64,000 nucleotides of DNA from Deltaproteobacteria bacterium (GCA_002747825.1 PDQQ01000011.1:1-64000); one strand, 5' to 3'. Shown: positions 9,020-18,788, counted from the first letter of the stretch. A program made the numbers and translations. Notes: a model not told the origin generated them from the sequence alone.

Positions 9020-9287
9020 GTCCTGTATCCATCGTTTGTCAAGGTGTCGGGCTGTCTTCTGAAGACACACCCAGGATGCGGTTGATGGCACGAAACGATC
9101 GTATCAAGCCGACGAGTGATGACCCGGAAGAAATTATGCTCTCCTGATTGTACATGATCTCTGCAGGTATTTACATCGATAATTGAACCGATAGAGGAGC
9201 CACTGGTCTGGATTATATTCAAATTACAGGGCTTTTTAAACAGATCGTTGTGAATGTTTTTGTTTTAACATTCTGTTGTATTCTGTT

Positions 9288-9668
9288 TTACAGGTTCCTT
9301 TCCGTTGAGACGAAAATTTCTTCTTTACTCACGGCCTCCGCCTTGATCCGATCAAGAAGTTCTGCCAGAACGGATTTTATATTCTCCCGGATATCCCCTG
9401 CAACAACGATGTAGAGCAGATCATCACCGGGCTGAAAGGTTCCCGAACAGGCTTCTATGACGATCTCAAAAATTCCTGTTTTGTGCAGGTATTCCTGGCG
9501 CAGTGCTTCGACTTTTTGCTGATCTGCAAGCACCTTCAGGGCCTTGACCTCTCTCTTGCCCTTGCGGGACCAGTTACGAACGACCCCGTTATGTACGAGG
9601 ATCATTCCCACATTGTCTGTAAATTGAGGATGACTTTTCAGTTGTTGAATTGTTGCTGTAATGTCCAT
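9288..9668 (-). CDS. MoaE-like molybdopterin synthase large subunit homologue
   Basis: This 126-aa protein matches the MoaE pattern: a core GMILVHNGVVRNWSRKGKRE segment, a central hydrophobic strand region, GDDLLYIVVAGDIREN and a terminal AEAVSKEEIF, where the Lys matches the catalytic region. MoaE with MoaD converts precursor Z to molybdopterin. No moaD is adjacent, so the partner must lie elsewhere. The second ATG (9668) is preferred because AGGAG then sits nine bases upstream; the ATG at 9674 leaves only three. Divergent members of this family exist, so catalytic activity is not certain. Confidence 0.75.
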   Translation of the reverse strand: MDITATIQQLKSHPQFTDNVGMILVHNGVVRNWSRKGKREVKALKVLADQQKVEALRQEYLHKTGIFEIVIEACSGTFQPGDDLLYIVVAGDIRENIKSVLAELLDRIKAEAVSKEEIFVSTERNL

Positions 9669-9781
9669 TGTCATGTCTCCTGATAGAAAATGCCTGGGCT
9701 AAGCCGGATCCAAACAGAGCTTTGAGTATTGCCGAAACCCGAGAGCAGACTTTCGGGGGCGGTTTTTATGATCATCCGCTT

Positions 9782-11233
9782 CTATCTCTGTATAACCCTG
9801 GTGGTACGACTCTGTTCCCCTGCTGTATTGTTGAGATATGGCCTGTTTTTCCTGGTGCCGACGAGCGTGGGTACGGGGATTTTTTTCTGTCGCGTTCTTG
9901 TTGTCATTGTTTGTGGGGATACGGTGTTATGGGGGAGATGGAGTTTTTGATTGGTGTAGATTTGTGCCTTATGGTCGAGGTTGTTGAGCCTCAAGAGGCT
10001 TTTCAGTGAAATTCCATAGCGTTTGGCGATGCCGATGGCCGTCTCTCCCCTTCGTACCTCGTGTATCGCTTGCTGTCTCTGCCGTTTATAGAGTAGAGAG
10101 GCAGGAATATGAGCCATTTTTTGTCGTATTCCTGGATCTGCCGGCAGTCGTAGACTATACCCTCGGGGCAGATATCTTTCACCGCGAATTGTTGCACTCT
10201 TCAAGGCTGGATTCAAGAGGCAGAGTCTTTCTTTTGTCAGCCCCAGATAGCGGCTGAGTTTGCCAAGATCGACAAATGCCGGGAGCTTCAGCGAGATTGT
10301 CTTCTCTGGGGTATTGATCTTCAGGACTTTTTCAAGCTTTTTGGCAATCGCTCGTGCCGCCAGAAATTCAGAGTAAAAGTTTTTTGAGGCAAATTTGAAA
10401 TACCCTTTTCGGTAGTTCTTGAAAATCTCTGTGTAACTGCCATATTCCTTACGGGCCCGCAACATACCGGAAAGGCCATAGTTATAGGAGGTAATGGCGA
10501 GAGGCCAGCTGCCGAGTCTTTGATAACTTTTTTTCAGATATTTGGCGGCGGCATGGGTTGCAAGTATCGGATCACGTCGCTCATCAATACCACGATCTAT
10601 TCGGAGGTATTTCTTGCCGGTACCACGGGTGAACTGCCATATTCCGGCTGCCCCCTGTTTTGAATGTGCCTGGAGGTTGAAAGAGGACTCAACATGTGCC
10701 AGATAGACAAGGTCTTCGGGGAGTCCGTATTCTCGAAAGATCCTTTTCATCTCGGCAAGATAGGCGCCAGAAGCTATGACCCCTTCAACAAAACGATCCT
10801 TTTGCCCTCTCTGGCTGCGGACGTTTTGGGCGGCTCGTTGCATAGCTCTCTTGGCCGATTTACCGCTGAAACGGGCTGCCACCCTTTTTTCAAGAGGAGT
10901 CGAAGGCGCCTGTCTCGAGAGCCTGTACAGAATTCCTTCATATTTTTTGATGACCTGTTTCTGTGCCAGTGCATTGATTTTCTGTATGCCTGGCAGCAGC
11001 GGATCGACGAGCTCTACTACTGTGTAGACGATTGACAGATCGTTGGCATCGTGAATAACGGCTTGTTGAATCGAATATTTTGTGTATATATCTTCCCAGA
11101 ATTTAATATTCTTTTCTATCTCAGGATAACGTGGAAACAGCTCTGCTGCAGCTTTTTGCGGCTGTAGAAGGCAAGGGAACAGCAGCAGCGTAAGCAGAAT
11201 AATTCTTGATCTGTGTATCTGTAAAAACGGCAT
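9782..11233 (-). CDS. mltD: Membrane-bound lytic murein transglycosylase, MltD-like, with LysM
   Basis: This 483-aa exported protein cleaves the peptidoglycan glycan strand. From the ATG at 11233, residues 1-30 form a signal peptide (RIILLTLLLFPCLL). The SLT catalytic domain lies at about 165-285. It shows GLPEDLVYLAHVESSFN with the catalytic Glu, then GAAGIWQFTRGTGKKYLRID and ITSYNYGLSGM. A second region includes LPRGYSLRLP. One LysM repeat near 400-445 (VRRGETAIGIAKRYGISLKSLL) binds peptidoglycan. No lipobox is clear, so anchoring is uncertain. The start 42 bases downstream of the longest frame gives the better signal peptide. Confidence 0.9.
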   Translation of the reverse strand: MPFLQIHRSRIILLTLLLFPCLLQPQKAAAELFPRYPEIEKNIKFWEDIYTKYSIQQAVIHDANDLSIVYTVVELVDPLLPGIQKINALAQKQVIKKYEGILYRLSRQAPSTPLEKRVAARFSGKSAKRAMQRAAQNVRSQRGQKDRFVEGVIASGAYLAEMKRIFREYGLPEDLVYLAHVESSFNLQAHSKQGAAGIWQFTRGTGKKYLRIDRGIDERRDPILATHAAAKYLKKSYQRLGSWPLAITSYNYGLSGMLRARKEYGSYTEIFKNYRKGYFKFASKNFYSEFLAARAIAKKLEKVLKINTPEKTISLKLPAFVDLGKLSRYLGLTKERLCLLNPALKSATIRGERYLPRGYSLRLPADPGIRQKMAHIPASLLYKRQRQQAIHEVRRGETAIGIAKRYGISLKSLLRLNNLDHKAQIYTNQKLHLPHNTVSPQTMTTRTRQKKIPVPTLVGTRKNRPYLNNTAGEQSRTTRVIQR

Positions 11234-11275
11234 AAAGATGCGTATTGGTTTTATTCTTGGACAACGGGGTAACAT

Positions 11276-11510
11276 ATCCCGGCTGTCGCACAGGGGGTGG
11301 GCTGAAAACTGCAGCCGAGGGTCTACCCAAAATCGGTGTACAAGCGAAGAACCCTGCCGACAAACACGATTTTTCCCGGGATACCCAGAATATGTTGATC
11401 CTGTGCAGCCGTCTCTTTATAGCACAAGATAGGGCGTAGAGAAATACGAATCTTGCAGACTGGAGCCTTGTCCATATCTCAGGTCTTTCTTCTTTGTACC
11501 GTGGAGGTTT
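11276..11510. other. Divergent intergenic region with inverted repeats
   Basis: This 235-bp stretch lies between leftward mltD and rightward nudix. It has several short dyads, such as AAAATCGGTGT near 11329 pairing with ACACGATTTTT near 11365, and repeated GCAGCCG elements. It should hold both promoters, but I could not place them with confidence. Confidence 0.4.
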
Positions 11511-11516
11511 TTGTTC

Positions 11517-12005
11517 ATGATGTATACTCCGATATTGGCAACACTGGGCTATGTCTTGTCCGAGGATGGGAAAAGGGTTCTTCTGGTGCACAGAAACAAG
11601 AGGCAGAATGACCAGCATCTGGGCAAATATAACGGTCTTGGCGGCAAGATGCTGGCCAGTGAAGATGCCTTGACCTGCCTGAGGAGAGAGATTCGGGAAG
11701 AGGCCAATATCGAGTGTCGTGATGTCGAGCTGCGGGGCACGATTAACTGGACTGGTTTTGGTCCTGAGGGAGAAGACTGGTTCTGTTTCCTGTTTCTCAT
11801 TACACGCTACGAAGGAACACCGCTGCAAGCGAACGAAGAGGGGGATCTGGTCTGGATCGAACTGGAGAGACTCGCCGAGTTACCGATGTGGGAGGGGGAT
11901 CGTTTTTTTCTGCCGCTGATTTTTGATGGTAATCCCAAGGTGTTTTACGGTTATATGCCGTATGAGTCGAATGTTCCGGTTGCCTGGAACTACACTCGGA
12001 TATGA
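11517..12005 (+). CDS. Nudix hydrolase (MutT/8-oxo-dGTPase type)
   Basis: This 162-aa protein has a Nudix box at about residues 40-64: GLGGKMLASEDALTCLRRE then IREEANI, matching GX5EX7REUXEEXGU with an M-L variant. The N-terminus ATLGYVLSEDGKRVLLVHRN and the NDQHLGKYNGLGGK segment are typical of the 8-oxo-dGTP diphosphatase subgroup. It probably cleans oxidised nucleotides, but substrate specificity cannot be read from sequence. The ATG at 11517 is preferred because GGAGG lies about nine bases upstream. It leads a rightward series with zapB and zapA. Confidence 0.9.
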   Translation: MMYTPILATLGYVLSEDGKRVLLVHRNKRQNDQHLGKYNGLGGKMLASEDALTCLRREIREEANIECRDVELRGTINWTGFGPEGEDWFCFLFLITRYEGTPLQANEEGDLVWIELERLAELPMWEGDRFFLPLIFDGNPKVFYGYMPYESNVPVAWNYTRI

Positions 12006-12137
12006 TAGGTGTTGCAGCACTGGGAGGCCGTGGTATAGTTCTCTTCATAGACGAGAGGTTGGCTGCGGAGAGCGAGGTTTTTTCCGGTTTCATTTTGGCG
12101 GCCAGGTTTTTTTTGAATTTGATAGGGAGGTTTTTCT

Positions 12138-12437
12138 GTGGAAAAAGATATGGAGATACAGCGGCTTGAGGAGTTTGTTCAGAAACTGTTGACGCGTTTT
12201 TCCGAATTACAGCAAGAAAAGAACGGGCTTTTGCTTCAGCTCGGCAAACTCGAGGCGCGTGTCGAGGAGCTGGAGGCGGGTTTGGCCTCACAGGAAACGG
12301 AGCGCACGGAAATAAGCAGGCGTGTTGGCCGACTGGTTGAACAGATTGTCGATTGGGAGGAGTCTTTGGCCGCTGATTCGGAAAAGGTGACCGACGCTGA
12401 GAGTAGCCGTGTGCAGAAGGATCTTTTTGCCGATTAG
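12138..12437 (+). CDS. zapB: ZapB-like coiled-coil cell division protein
   Basis: This 99-aa, almost entirely helical protein has heptad-rich sequence from residue 5 to 75 (LEEFVQKLLTRFSELQQEKN, LGKLEARVEELEAG), like the ZapB/DUF904 family that bridges the FtsZ ring with ZapA. It starts with GTG preceded by GGGAGG at a good distance. The zapA gene follows 80 bases downstream, which supports the assignment. Coiled-coil similarity alone is weak, so the name rests largely on context. Confidence 0.7.
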   Translation: MEKDMEIQRLEEFVQKLLTRFSELQQEKNGLLLQLGKLEARVEELEAGLASQETERTEISRRVGRLVEQIVDWEESLAADSEKVTDAESSRVQKDLFAD

Positions 12438-12517
12438 CGGAAAGAAGAGGTCGGAAACTGTTTTGTCAGGGTTCCCAAGGTTGATATTTGTCGAGCAATC
12501 CTTGTAACCGGTGTCTT

Positions 12518-12826
12518 ATGGGAAATGTAGAGCGTTTGGTTGAATTTGAGCTTTTAGGGCATCAGTATCAGTTTTATACCGATGTCTCTGATGAAGATGT
12601 AAACGCGATACTGGCTGTTGTTCGTGAGCTTATGGAATCCGGAGATTCCACAGGCGCGGGAACCGTCGCCACGGGCAAAAAGGCTGTACTTGCCTGTTTG
12701 ATTCTTGCCTCGCGATATATTGCCCTGCAACGTGAATATGCCGATTATAAAAATACCTCAAGGGAGCGAATTCTCCGTCTGGGCAATGAGATAGAGAAGA
12801 AGATACGCTCAGATTCAACGAACTGA
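12518..12826 (+). CDS. zapA: Cell division protein ZapA
   Basis: This 102-aa protein has the ZapA layout. An N-terminal beta region (VEFELLGHQYQFYTDVSDED) is followed by a helix (VNAILAVVRELME), a hydrophobic dimer helix (KKAVLACLILASRYIALQREY) and a C-terminal coiled coil. ZapA binds FtsZ and stabilises the division ring. The ATG at 12518 lacks a strong ribosome-binding site, so translation may be coupled to upstream genes. A likely 6S RNA follows, as in many proteobacteria. Confidence 0.87.
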   Translation: MGNVERLVEFELLGHQYQFYTDVSDEDVNAILAVVRELMESGDSTGAGTVATGKKAVLACLILASRYIALQREYADYKNTSRERILRLGNEIEKKIRSDSTN

Positions 12827-12911
12827 GCGCGAATCTGTTTCGGTTTTGGGTAAAATGTGGTAGTGTTTGTGCTGTACAGTCTGGCCGCTGGGCCGGCAGA
12901 TTGAAAAATTT

Positions 12912-13058
12912 AACCTGGGTATCCCTGCGCCGTTGGTGATTATTTGAATGTGTTGAGCCAACTCCCAAAAAAAGGGTACCTCCGCTTGTGGTGTGGGGAG
13001 AACCCGCTGGGGTAGACCTGAAACCATTATGAGGATGCCCACCTATTATATAGGTTTA
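12912..13058 (+). ncRNA. ssrS: Probable 6S RNA
   Basis: Directly downstream of zapA lies a structured segment resembling 6S RNA, which binds the sigma-70 RNA polymerase holoenzyme. TGGGTATCC (12916-12924) pairs with GGATGCCCA (13033-13041) as a closing stem. Within it is CGCCGTTGGTGATT, sharing GTTGGTGA with Escherichia coli 6S, followed by a CCAAC arm. A weak hairpin ACCTAT-tat-ATAGGT at the end could mark termination. The 5' end is uncertain and may extend upstream to about 12865. Position after zapA is the classic site for ssrS. Confidence 0.7.
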
Positions 13059-13793
13059 ATATGACGGATAACACGGCGGTGTGGGGACTTCCTGGTCATT
13101 GTTTGTCGGTTCTGGCGGTACATTTTTAGGGCTTGTCGTAAGAGTTCTTGTGGTGTCTGAGATGGTGGAAGAGGCTTTTGTATTGTCGGTGCCTTGCCGG
13201 ACGATAATATTTGAGTCCATCTTGTTTTTTACTATCCGAAAGCTTGTTGAGAAAATGGGGCTTCGGTTCAACATATAACAGAAGGGACAAAAGGGTAACA
13301 TCAGCATAGTGGTGCATTATACGAGCTAAGGTTTAAGAGAATCGGGAATCCTCTTTGAGTATAGATTGGATGCGATAGCCTGTTACTGTTTGAGGCAGTT
13401 TTGTTCAAGAGAACCGGCTGCAGATGGCGTGTCCGGCGCGATGCTTTGAATGAGGCGAAGAGAGCCGCAAAAACAGGGACAACAGCCAGGAGTCACATGT
13501 TTTGTGTCGCCTGGTCTCCTCGAGAGAGTGTTTTCTTTTGGCGGCAGGTGGGTATTGTCGTTCAGAACGCTGGGGTTTTGCGTTACGTCAAAAAAAGATG
13601 CGCGGCCTTCTCAGGATTTTTGTCGGATGACGTCATACAGCGTTTGCCTGTGCTGGAGACAGTTGCGGCACTTTTTCTGGGCAACGCTTTTTCTCGCTGG
13701 TTTTGTCGATCTTTTCCTGCCCGACAGCTTTTTTTGATTTTTCCGCCCGTATTGTTCCATTGCTGAGTTAGTCTTCAACGACAGGACTGCTCG
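13059..13793. other. Long gene-free stretch between 6S RNA and rny
   Basis: About 735 bases with no convincing gene. Short frames exist (for example 13401-13766 rightward), but they lack recognisable domains and good start sites. In many proteobacteria the 6S RNA is followed by a 5-formyltetrahydrofolate cyclo-ligase gene; I see no recognisable remnant of one. The rny promoter should lie in its right part. Confidence 0.5.
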
Positions 13794-15359
13794 ATGGATT
13801 TTCTAACTCACTCCTCTTGGTATATCGCGTATGGCCTTGTGGCCGGTCTTTTTCTCGGCTTTCTGCTGAGAAAATTTCTTGTTGACAGTAACCAGAAAAG
13901 CGTCAAAAAGCAGAGCAGTCAGATTATAGAGAGTGCCATCGTAGAGGCCGAACAGCTGAAAAAAGAGGCGCTGTTAAAGAGTCGTGAGGACGCCTATAAA
14001 CTGAAACAGTCCCTGAACGAGGAGCTTGAGGTCGAGCGCGAAGAGATAAAAGATGAAAAACGGCAGCTCAAACGCAAACGGGAGAGCCTGAAGCAGGAGT
14101 GGCAGAGCTTTGAGAAAAAACAGAACGAGTATGCACAAAAGAGCGAGCGGCTGAAAAAAATTGAACAGGATTGTCAGAAAAAGCATAAGGAGGCAGGAGA
14201 ACTTCTTGAAAAGAAGAGATTTGAATTAGCCAAGATCGCCGGTATAGGGCAGGATGAGGCCAAAAGGCTGCTTATGGAGTCTCTTGAGAGTGAAGCGAGA
14301 ATGGAGGCTGCCAAAAGCCTGGCCCGTATAGAAAACGAGATGCGGATGGAGGCTGACCGAAAGGGCAAGAATATATTGGCTCTGGCCATCTCCCGCTATG
14401 CCGGTGACTATGTCGCAGACCGTACCGTATCGGTTGTGCCTCTCCCTAATGAGGAGATGAAGGGGCGTATCATTGGCCGTGAGGGACGTAATATCAGGGC
14501 CATTGAGGCAGCAACAGGAATAGACATCATTATTGATGACACCCCGGAAGCGGTCATTCTCTCAGGTTTTAATCCGGTACGACGGGAAATCGCCAGACTG
14601 GCGCTTCTAGAGCTTATCAACGACGGTAGAATCCATCCCGGTCGCATCGAAGAGGTGGTGGCGAAGGTTACCCGAGAGCTTGAAGTTACGATGCGAGAGG
14701 CTGGAGAGCAGGCCACATTTGATGTTGGGGCCCATGGTGTACACCTTGAGCTTATTAAACTGCTTGGCCGCCTCAAATATCGAACCAGTTACGGGCAGAA
14801 TATGCTCCAGCATTCCCTTGAGGTCTCTTTTCTTTGTGGCGTGATGGCCGCCGAACTTGGGGTGGATGTCAAGGTGGCCAAGCGTGCCGGACTTTTACAC
14901 GATATCGGCAAGGCTGTTGACCATGAGGTTGAAGGCTCTCACGCGGTAATTGGCCGGGATCTGGCAAAGAAATACGGTGAGCCGGATGAAGTGGTATATG
15001 CCATTGGCGCCCACCATGAAGATGATCCCCCGTTCAGTGTTATTGATGTTCTGGTCCAGTCTGCGGATGCCCTTTCCGGAGCCCGTCCCGGTGCCCGCAA
15101 GGAGATGTTGCAAACCTATGTAAACCGGTTGGAGGAGCTGGAAGAAATTGCCAACAGCTTTGAAGGTGTGGAAAAATCCTACGCTATTCAGGCCGGTCGG
15201 GATCTGCGCATTATCGTCGATGCCAATAAAATCAAGGACGAAGAAGTCACCCTGTTAAGTCAGGATATTGCCCGTTCCATTGAGTCAAAACTTACCTATC
15301 CTGGGCAGATCCGGGTTACTGTAATCCGGGAAACGCGTGTTGTGGAGTACGCCAAATAG
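13794..15359 (+). CDS. rny: Ribonuclease Y
   Basis: This 521-aa membrane-anchored endoribonuclease initiates mRNA decay. A single N-terminal membrane helix (about 9-27, [16 protein letters not shown]) precedes a long Lys/Glu-rich coiled coil (to about 200). A KH domain follows (about 210-275, [19 protein letters not shown]). The HD phosphohydrolase domain (about 335-430) shows [22 protein letters not shown] and AIGAHHEDD. Length and layout match the family. It lies 30 bases upstream of tyrS in the same direction. Confidence 0.97.
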   Translation: MDFLTHSSWYIAYGLVAGLFLGFLLRKFLVDSNQKSVKKQSSQIIESAIVEAEQLKKEALLKSREDAYKLKQSLNEELEVEREEIKDEKRQLKRKRESLKQEWQSFEKKQNEYAQKSERLKKIEQDCQKKHKEAGELLEKKRFELAKIAGIGQDEAKRLLMESLESEARMEAAKSLARIENEMRMEADRKGKNILALAISRYAGDYVADRTVSVVPLPNEEMKGRIIGREGRNIRAIEAATGIDIIIDDTPEAVILSGFNPVRREIARLALLELINDGRIHPGRIEEVVAKVTRELEVTMREAGEQATFDVGAHGVHLELIKLLGRLKYRTSYGQNMLQHSLEVSFLCGVMAAELGVDVKVAKRAGLLHDIGKAVDHEVEGSHAVIGRDLAKKYGEPDEVVYAIGAHHEDDPPFSVIDVLVQSADALSGARPGARKEMLQTYVNRLEELEEIANSFEGVEKSYAIQAGRDLRIIVDANKIKDEEVTLLSQDIARSIESKLTYPGQIRVTVIRETRVVEYAK

Positions 15360-15389
15360 GAAAAACTATAAACAGAAAGGGATATTGTG

Positions 15390-16607
15390 ATGGACTCGTT
15401 TGCAGAAGAGGTGGCATTGATCGAGAGAGGTACCGTTGATTGTATCTCCCGCGAGGAACTGGTTAAAAAGTTGAAAACATCAAAGGAGAGTGGGCGCCCT
15501 TTGACGATCAAGGCCGGTTTTGATCCGACAGCACCAGACCTGCATCTGGGGCACACGGTGTTGATTCAAAAATTAAAACATTTTCAGGATCTGGGACATA
15601 ATGTACACTTTCTTATCGGTGATTTTACCGGGATGATAGGGGATCCAACCGGCAAGTCAGAAACCAGAACGGCCCTCACCGTCGAAGAGGTCGCCGAGAA
15701 TGCGCAGACGTACAAAGAGCAGGTCTTCAAGATACTTGATCCTGACAGGACACAAGTGGTGTTTAACAGTGCCTGGTGCAGTAAGCTCAGTTCCACCGAT
15801 ATGATCAGGCTGGCATCTGAGCTGACGGTGGCCCGGATGCTTGAAAGAGAAGACTTCAAAAATCGTTTTGAGACCGGCCGCCCGATATCAATTCACGAGT
15901 TTATGTACCCCCTTCTTCAGGGCTATGACTCGGTGGCCATGCAGGCTGATGTCGAGCTGGGGGGAACCGACCAGCTCTTTAACCTCCTGATGGGGCGCGA
16001 TCTGCAACGTTCGAGAGGTCAAGAGCCGCAGGTGGTTATCACCATGCCGCTTCTTGAAGGGCTTGATGGCGTCAACAAGATGAGCAAGTCTCTGGGCAAT
16101 TATATCGGTATTACTGATTCGGCTGTTGATATCTACGGCAAAGTCCTCTCTATTTCTGATCCGTTGATGTTTCGTTATTATGTCTTGCTCAGTGATCTGG
16201 ACAGTGCTGAAATTGAGAGCTTGCAGCAGAAGGTGGAGACCGGAGAGCTGCACCCGAAGCGTGTCAAGCAGAAGCTGGCCCGGGAGCTGGCAGCCCGTTT
16301 TCACGACGAGCAGGCGGCAATTGAGGCTGAACGCGGTTTTGAAGCTGTGTTTGCCAGAGGCGGAGTCCCCGATGATATCCCTGAATATCTCTGCAATACT
16401 GACACTCCCATTGCCCTGCCCAATATATTGGTGGATGCCGGTCTTGTCGCCTCGACTTCAGAGGCGCGGCGGATGATTACGCAGGGTGCCGTTTCCATAG
16501 ATGGACAGAAGGTCGACGACGTCGGCATGCTCCTGGAACCCGAAGGAGATCTTGTAATCAAGGTTGGGAAACGCAGGTTTTGCAGGGTTCTGTTGCACGG
16601 GACCTGA
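15390..16607 (+). CDS. tyrS: Tyrosyl-tRNA synthetase
   Basis: This 405-aa class I synthetase charges tRNA-Tyr. The ATP-binding motifs are HLGH (in [10 protein letters not shown], about 52-61) and KMSKS (in [10 protein letters not shown], about 230). A C-terminal S4-like RNA-binding domain begins near 340 ([17 protein letters not shown]). The motif spelling and length fit the TyrZ-type bacterial branch. The ATG at 15390 overlaps a possible GTG at 15387; AAAGGGA lies upstream. Confidence 0.97.
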   Translation: MDSFAEEVALIERGTVDCISREELVKKLKTSKESGRPLTIKAGFDPTAPDLHLGHTVLIQKLKHFQDLGHNVHFLIGDFTGMIGDPTGKSETRTALTVEEVAENAQTYKEQVFKILDPDRTQVVFNSAWCSKLSSTDMIRLASELTVARMLEREDFKNRFETGRPISIHEFMYPLLQGYDSVAMQADVELGGTDQLFNLLMGRDLQRSRGQEPQVVITMPLLEGLDGVNKMSKSLGNYIGITDSAVDIYGKVLSISDPLMFRYYVLLSDLDSAEIESLQQKVETGELHPKRVKQKLARELAARFHDEQAAIEAERGFEAVFARGGVPDDIPEYLCNTDTPIALPNILVDAGLVASTSEARRMITQGAVSIDGQKVDDVGMLLEPEGDLVIKVGKRRFCRVLLHGT

Positions 16608-16812
16608 AAGCCTGAGTGAACCTTGGAGGTAAGAAACAAAGGGTGGCTTGAATAACCAGTCTTTCATCCGGCCGTTGGGGAGCCGAACCTTGTCGTATTA
16701 TGCCTTGTTAAACGTTTTTCCAGGTGTCAAGTGCCGCGCTGTTTGCAGCGGGGGAGTGTATCTCTTGCAGCCTGCAGCGGGATGTTGTTTGGTTTTCTCG
16801 GGAGTCGAATAT
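16608..16812. other. Intergenic stretch after tyrS, left of MITE copy B
   Basis: About 205 bases with no gene that I can support and no clear terminator. With the adjoining MITE it makes up the 450-base gap before the gene at 17060. Confidence 0.4.
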
Positions 16813-17038
16813 TAACCCGGATATTTCATCAGTTCAGGCGGTGTCAGGTTCGAAGTTTTTTGCATTACGGAATAGTAAACTCTATTTACTGCAAAAAGAC
16901 TGAAGAAGATGGCGCCGTATGGACTGACCTTTGGTGAACACTTTGGATATTGTAACACTGTAATGTTCTCCGTGTCGTATATTGGAATATAAGCAATTTT
17001 TAAAAAATTGACACAATATTCATGAAATATCCGGGCTA
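16813..17038 (-). repeat. MITE-like repeat, copy B (226 bp, complete)
   Basis: A complete copy in inverse orientation to copies A and C, with ends TAACCCGGATATTTCATCA and, inverted, TAGCCCGGATATTTCATGA. Its length equals that of copy C exactly, and by eye the two are about 95% identical. There is no coding capacity. The TA at each end may be a target duplication. It ends 21 bases before the start of the gene at 17060. Confidence 0.9.
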
Positions 17039-17059
17039 ACCGATATTCCTCGACGAAGA

Positions 17060-17512
17060 ATGAACGTAAGAGTGGCAACCAGACTGAAAACAGATGAAAA
17101 CGCGATCTGGAATGAGCTGCAAAACGTCTCTTCATTACGCTATGTTGCTGCACCGATATTGATTTTTAGAGCCGAAAAGGACGGCCTTATTCCCAAGAGG
17201 TGGGCATGTGGCGTTGAGTACAGGTTTAGGCTGTTCTTTTTCGGAATAATACCCATTGGTAAGCATGTTATACAACTGGTAGAACTCAACGAAGAGCGGA
17301 AAAGAATACGGTCAAATGAACACAGCTGGATCCTCAGATTGTGGATCCATACCATAAGGTTGCATAAAATAGACCACTGCAGTGTTGAGTACGTCGACGA
17401 AATCGAACTGGACGCGGGGATATTGACTGTGCCTGTGTACCTCTTTGCACTCTTTTTTTATCGTTACAGACAGTATCGATGGCGGAAACGCTGTATCAGT
17501 CTTTGGGGTTGA
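17060..17512 (+). CDS. START/SRPBCC-like small protein
   Basis: This 150-aa protein begins MNVRVATRLKTDENAIWNEL, which resembles the first strand and helix of SRPBCC (polyketide cyclase/START) folds. It continues with alternating strands (KWACGVEY-type, FGIIPIGKHVIQLVEL) and a long C-terminal helix with aromatic and basic residues (FALFFYRYRQYRWRKR). Such folds bind hydrophobic ligands; no specific role can be assigned. It overlaps the convergent radical SAM gene by 17 bases. A MITE copy ends 21 bases upstream, so its original promoter may have been displaced. Confidence 0.65.
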   Translation: MNVRVATRLKTDENAIWNELQNVSSLRYVAAPILIFRAEKDGLIPKRWACGVEYRFRLFFFGIIPIGKHVIQLVELNEERKRIRSNEHSWILRLWIHTIRLHKIDHCSVEYVDEIELDAGILTVPVYLFALFFYRYRQYRWRKRCISLWG

Positions 17513-18788
17513 GCTGAGGGTTAAAATAGCCGAGTCCGAGGGCGGGGAAACGGTTTTTCAGTTTTTCAACCACCGTCTGAACGCCAAGATATCGTGTGGT
17601 ATCTGGCAGTTGCAGAACCTTTGTATATTCTTCCGGGTCCATATTAAAATTACGCAGCTGGATGAAATCCGGACGGTGTTTGTCGAGAAGATGACAAAGG
17701 GCCTCAAATTCCGGCTCGCTGTCTGTAAATCCTGGAAAAACAAAATAGTTGAGAGACACGAATTTATTGTGTCTCTTCATCGTATCGATGGACTGCAGAA
17801 CATCGGCAAAACTATAGCTGCGCTGGCGGTAGTAGCGGTTGTAATATTTTTCCTGCGCCGAGTTCAGACTGACCCTGATGCTGTCGAGTCCGGCCTTTGC
17901 CAGACGGTTTACCTGTTCGGGCCGGCTGGCATTTGAATTGAGGTTTATCGTTCCCCGCAAGGTCTTTTTGCGGATAGCGATAATGGCCTTTTCAATGGTT
18001 GTTGCCTGTAGAAGAGGTTCTCCTTCACAGCCCTGTCCAAAACTTACGATGGCCCTGGCGGCCTGGCGCAGGTGGCCGATGGCTATTTCGGTAATCTCGC
18101 CGATACGGGGGACGAATGGGATCCTCTCCTGGGTTGCCGGGCAGCATTGCGACTCCTGTAGAGAGATACAGCCAATACATCTGGCGTTACAGGTGGGGGA
18201 GGTTGGCAGCGGAGCCTCCCAGCGGTTGAGAAAAAAGTTTCTGGCAGCAGGGCAGCCATAGGTAAGACAGCATTTGCCGAGATGCTGAATCAAGCGGTTG
18301 TCCGGGCTTTGTCTGAGACGTTTTTGTGTCTTCTTATACACCGTCTGCCGGCTATATTGATTGCAGTCCTGGCGGTTATCAGGGTCGCTGCGGAAGGCGG
18401 TAACCCAGAAACGGCCTTCGGCCCAACCGACTGCTGTATAGGCAAAAAGAGGAAGTCTTTGGGCCCCGGATACCGATTGGTAGCCGCAGGAATACAGCGA
18501 TGTATGGGCAGGGGCTATAAATGCAGCGACTGCCTGCAGAGGCTCCCCTTGCCGGTAGGGGTGTTCGGCGAGCAGCATCGGTTGATCGTCGGTCTCGCTC
18601 CATCCGACCGGGAGCCGGTCGGGAAGGCAGAATAACTCGCTGCCCTCCGGCAGTGGAATCAGCTCGCAGAACCGTGGACGATAGAACCTCCCATTGCCCA
18701 TCCCGACCATTGCAAGCTCTGGAAATTCGCTGATATTGCCATTTTTATCGGCAAAAACCAGGCACGGGGTTGTCTTGGGATGCTGCAT
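17496..18788 (-). CDS. Radical SAM protein of unknown substrate
   Basis: This 430-aa protein carries the radical SAM cluster motif CNARCIGC (about 202-209, CxxxCxxC), and further Cys follow (CISLQESQCCP). The segments IVSFGQGCEGEPLL, GTINLNSNASRPEQVNRL and GLDSIRVSLNS correspond to core barrel strands. An N-terminal region of about 190 residues has two Cys pairs (CCLTYGCPAARN) and no recognised domain. It should bind a 4Fe-4S cluster and cleave SAM; the substrate is unknown. Its start abuts the stop of the small gene 18789-19211, so the two are likely co-transcribed. Confidence 0.85.
   Translation of the reverse strand: MQHPKTTPCLVFADKNGNISEFPELAMVGMGNGRFYRPRFCELIPLPEGSELFCLPDRLPVGWSETDDQPMLLAEHPYRQGEPLQAVAAFIAPAHTSLYSCGYQSVSGAQRLPLFAYTAVGWAEGRFWVTAFRSDPDNRQDCNQYSRQTVYKKTQKRLRQSPDNRLIQHLGKCCLTYGCPAARNFFLNRWEAPLPTSPTCNARCIGCISLQESQCCPATQERIPFVPRIGEITEIAIGHLRQAARAIVSFGQGCEGEPLLQATTIEKAIIAIRKKTLRGTINLNSNASRPEQVNRLAKAGLDSIRVSLNSAQEKYYNRYYRQRSYSFADVLQSIDTMKRHNKFVSLNYFVFPGFTDSEPEFEALCHLLDKHRPDFIQLRNFNMDPEEYTKVLQLPDTTRYLGVQTVVEKLKNRFPALGLGYFNPQLNPKD

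Noticed and set aside
9020..9287. Possible riboswitch upstream of metF
   Set aside because: I could not match SAM, SAH or cobalamin riboswitch cores; only weak stems are present.
13401..13766. Rightward frame of 121 codons between 6S RNA and rny, with a RRDALNEAKRAAK segment recalling 5-FCL
   Set aside because: The similarity is only to a few residues, the rest does not match the 5-formyltetrahydrofolate cyclo-ligase fold, and no start signal is seen.
16848..16872. GGTTCGAA in the MITE looked like a tRNA T-loop
   Set aside because: No acceptor, D or anticodon arms fit around it, and the same sequence recurs in each MITE copy.
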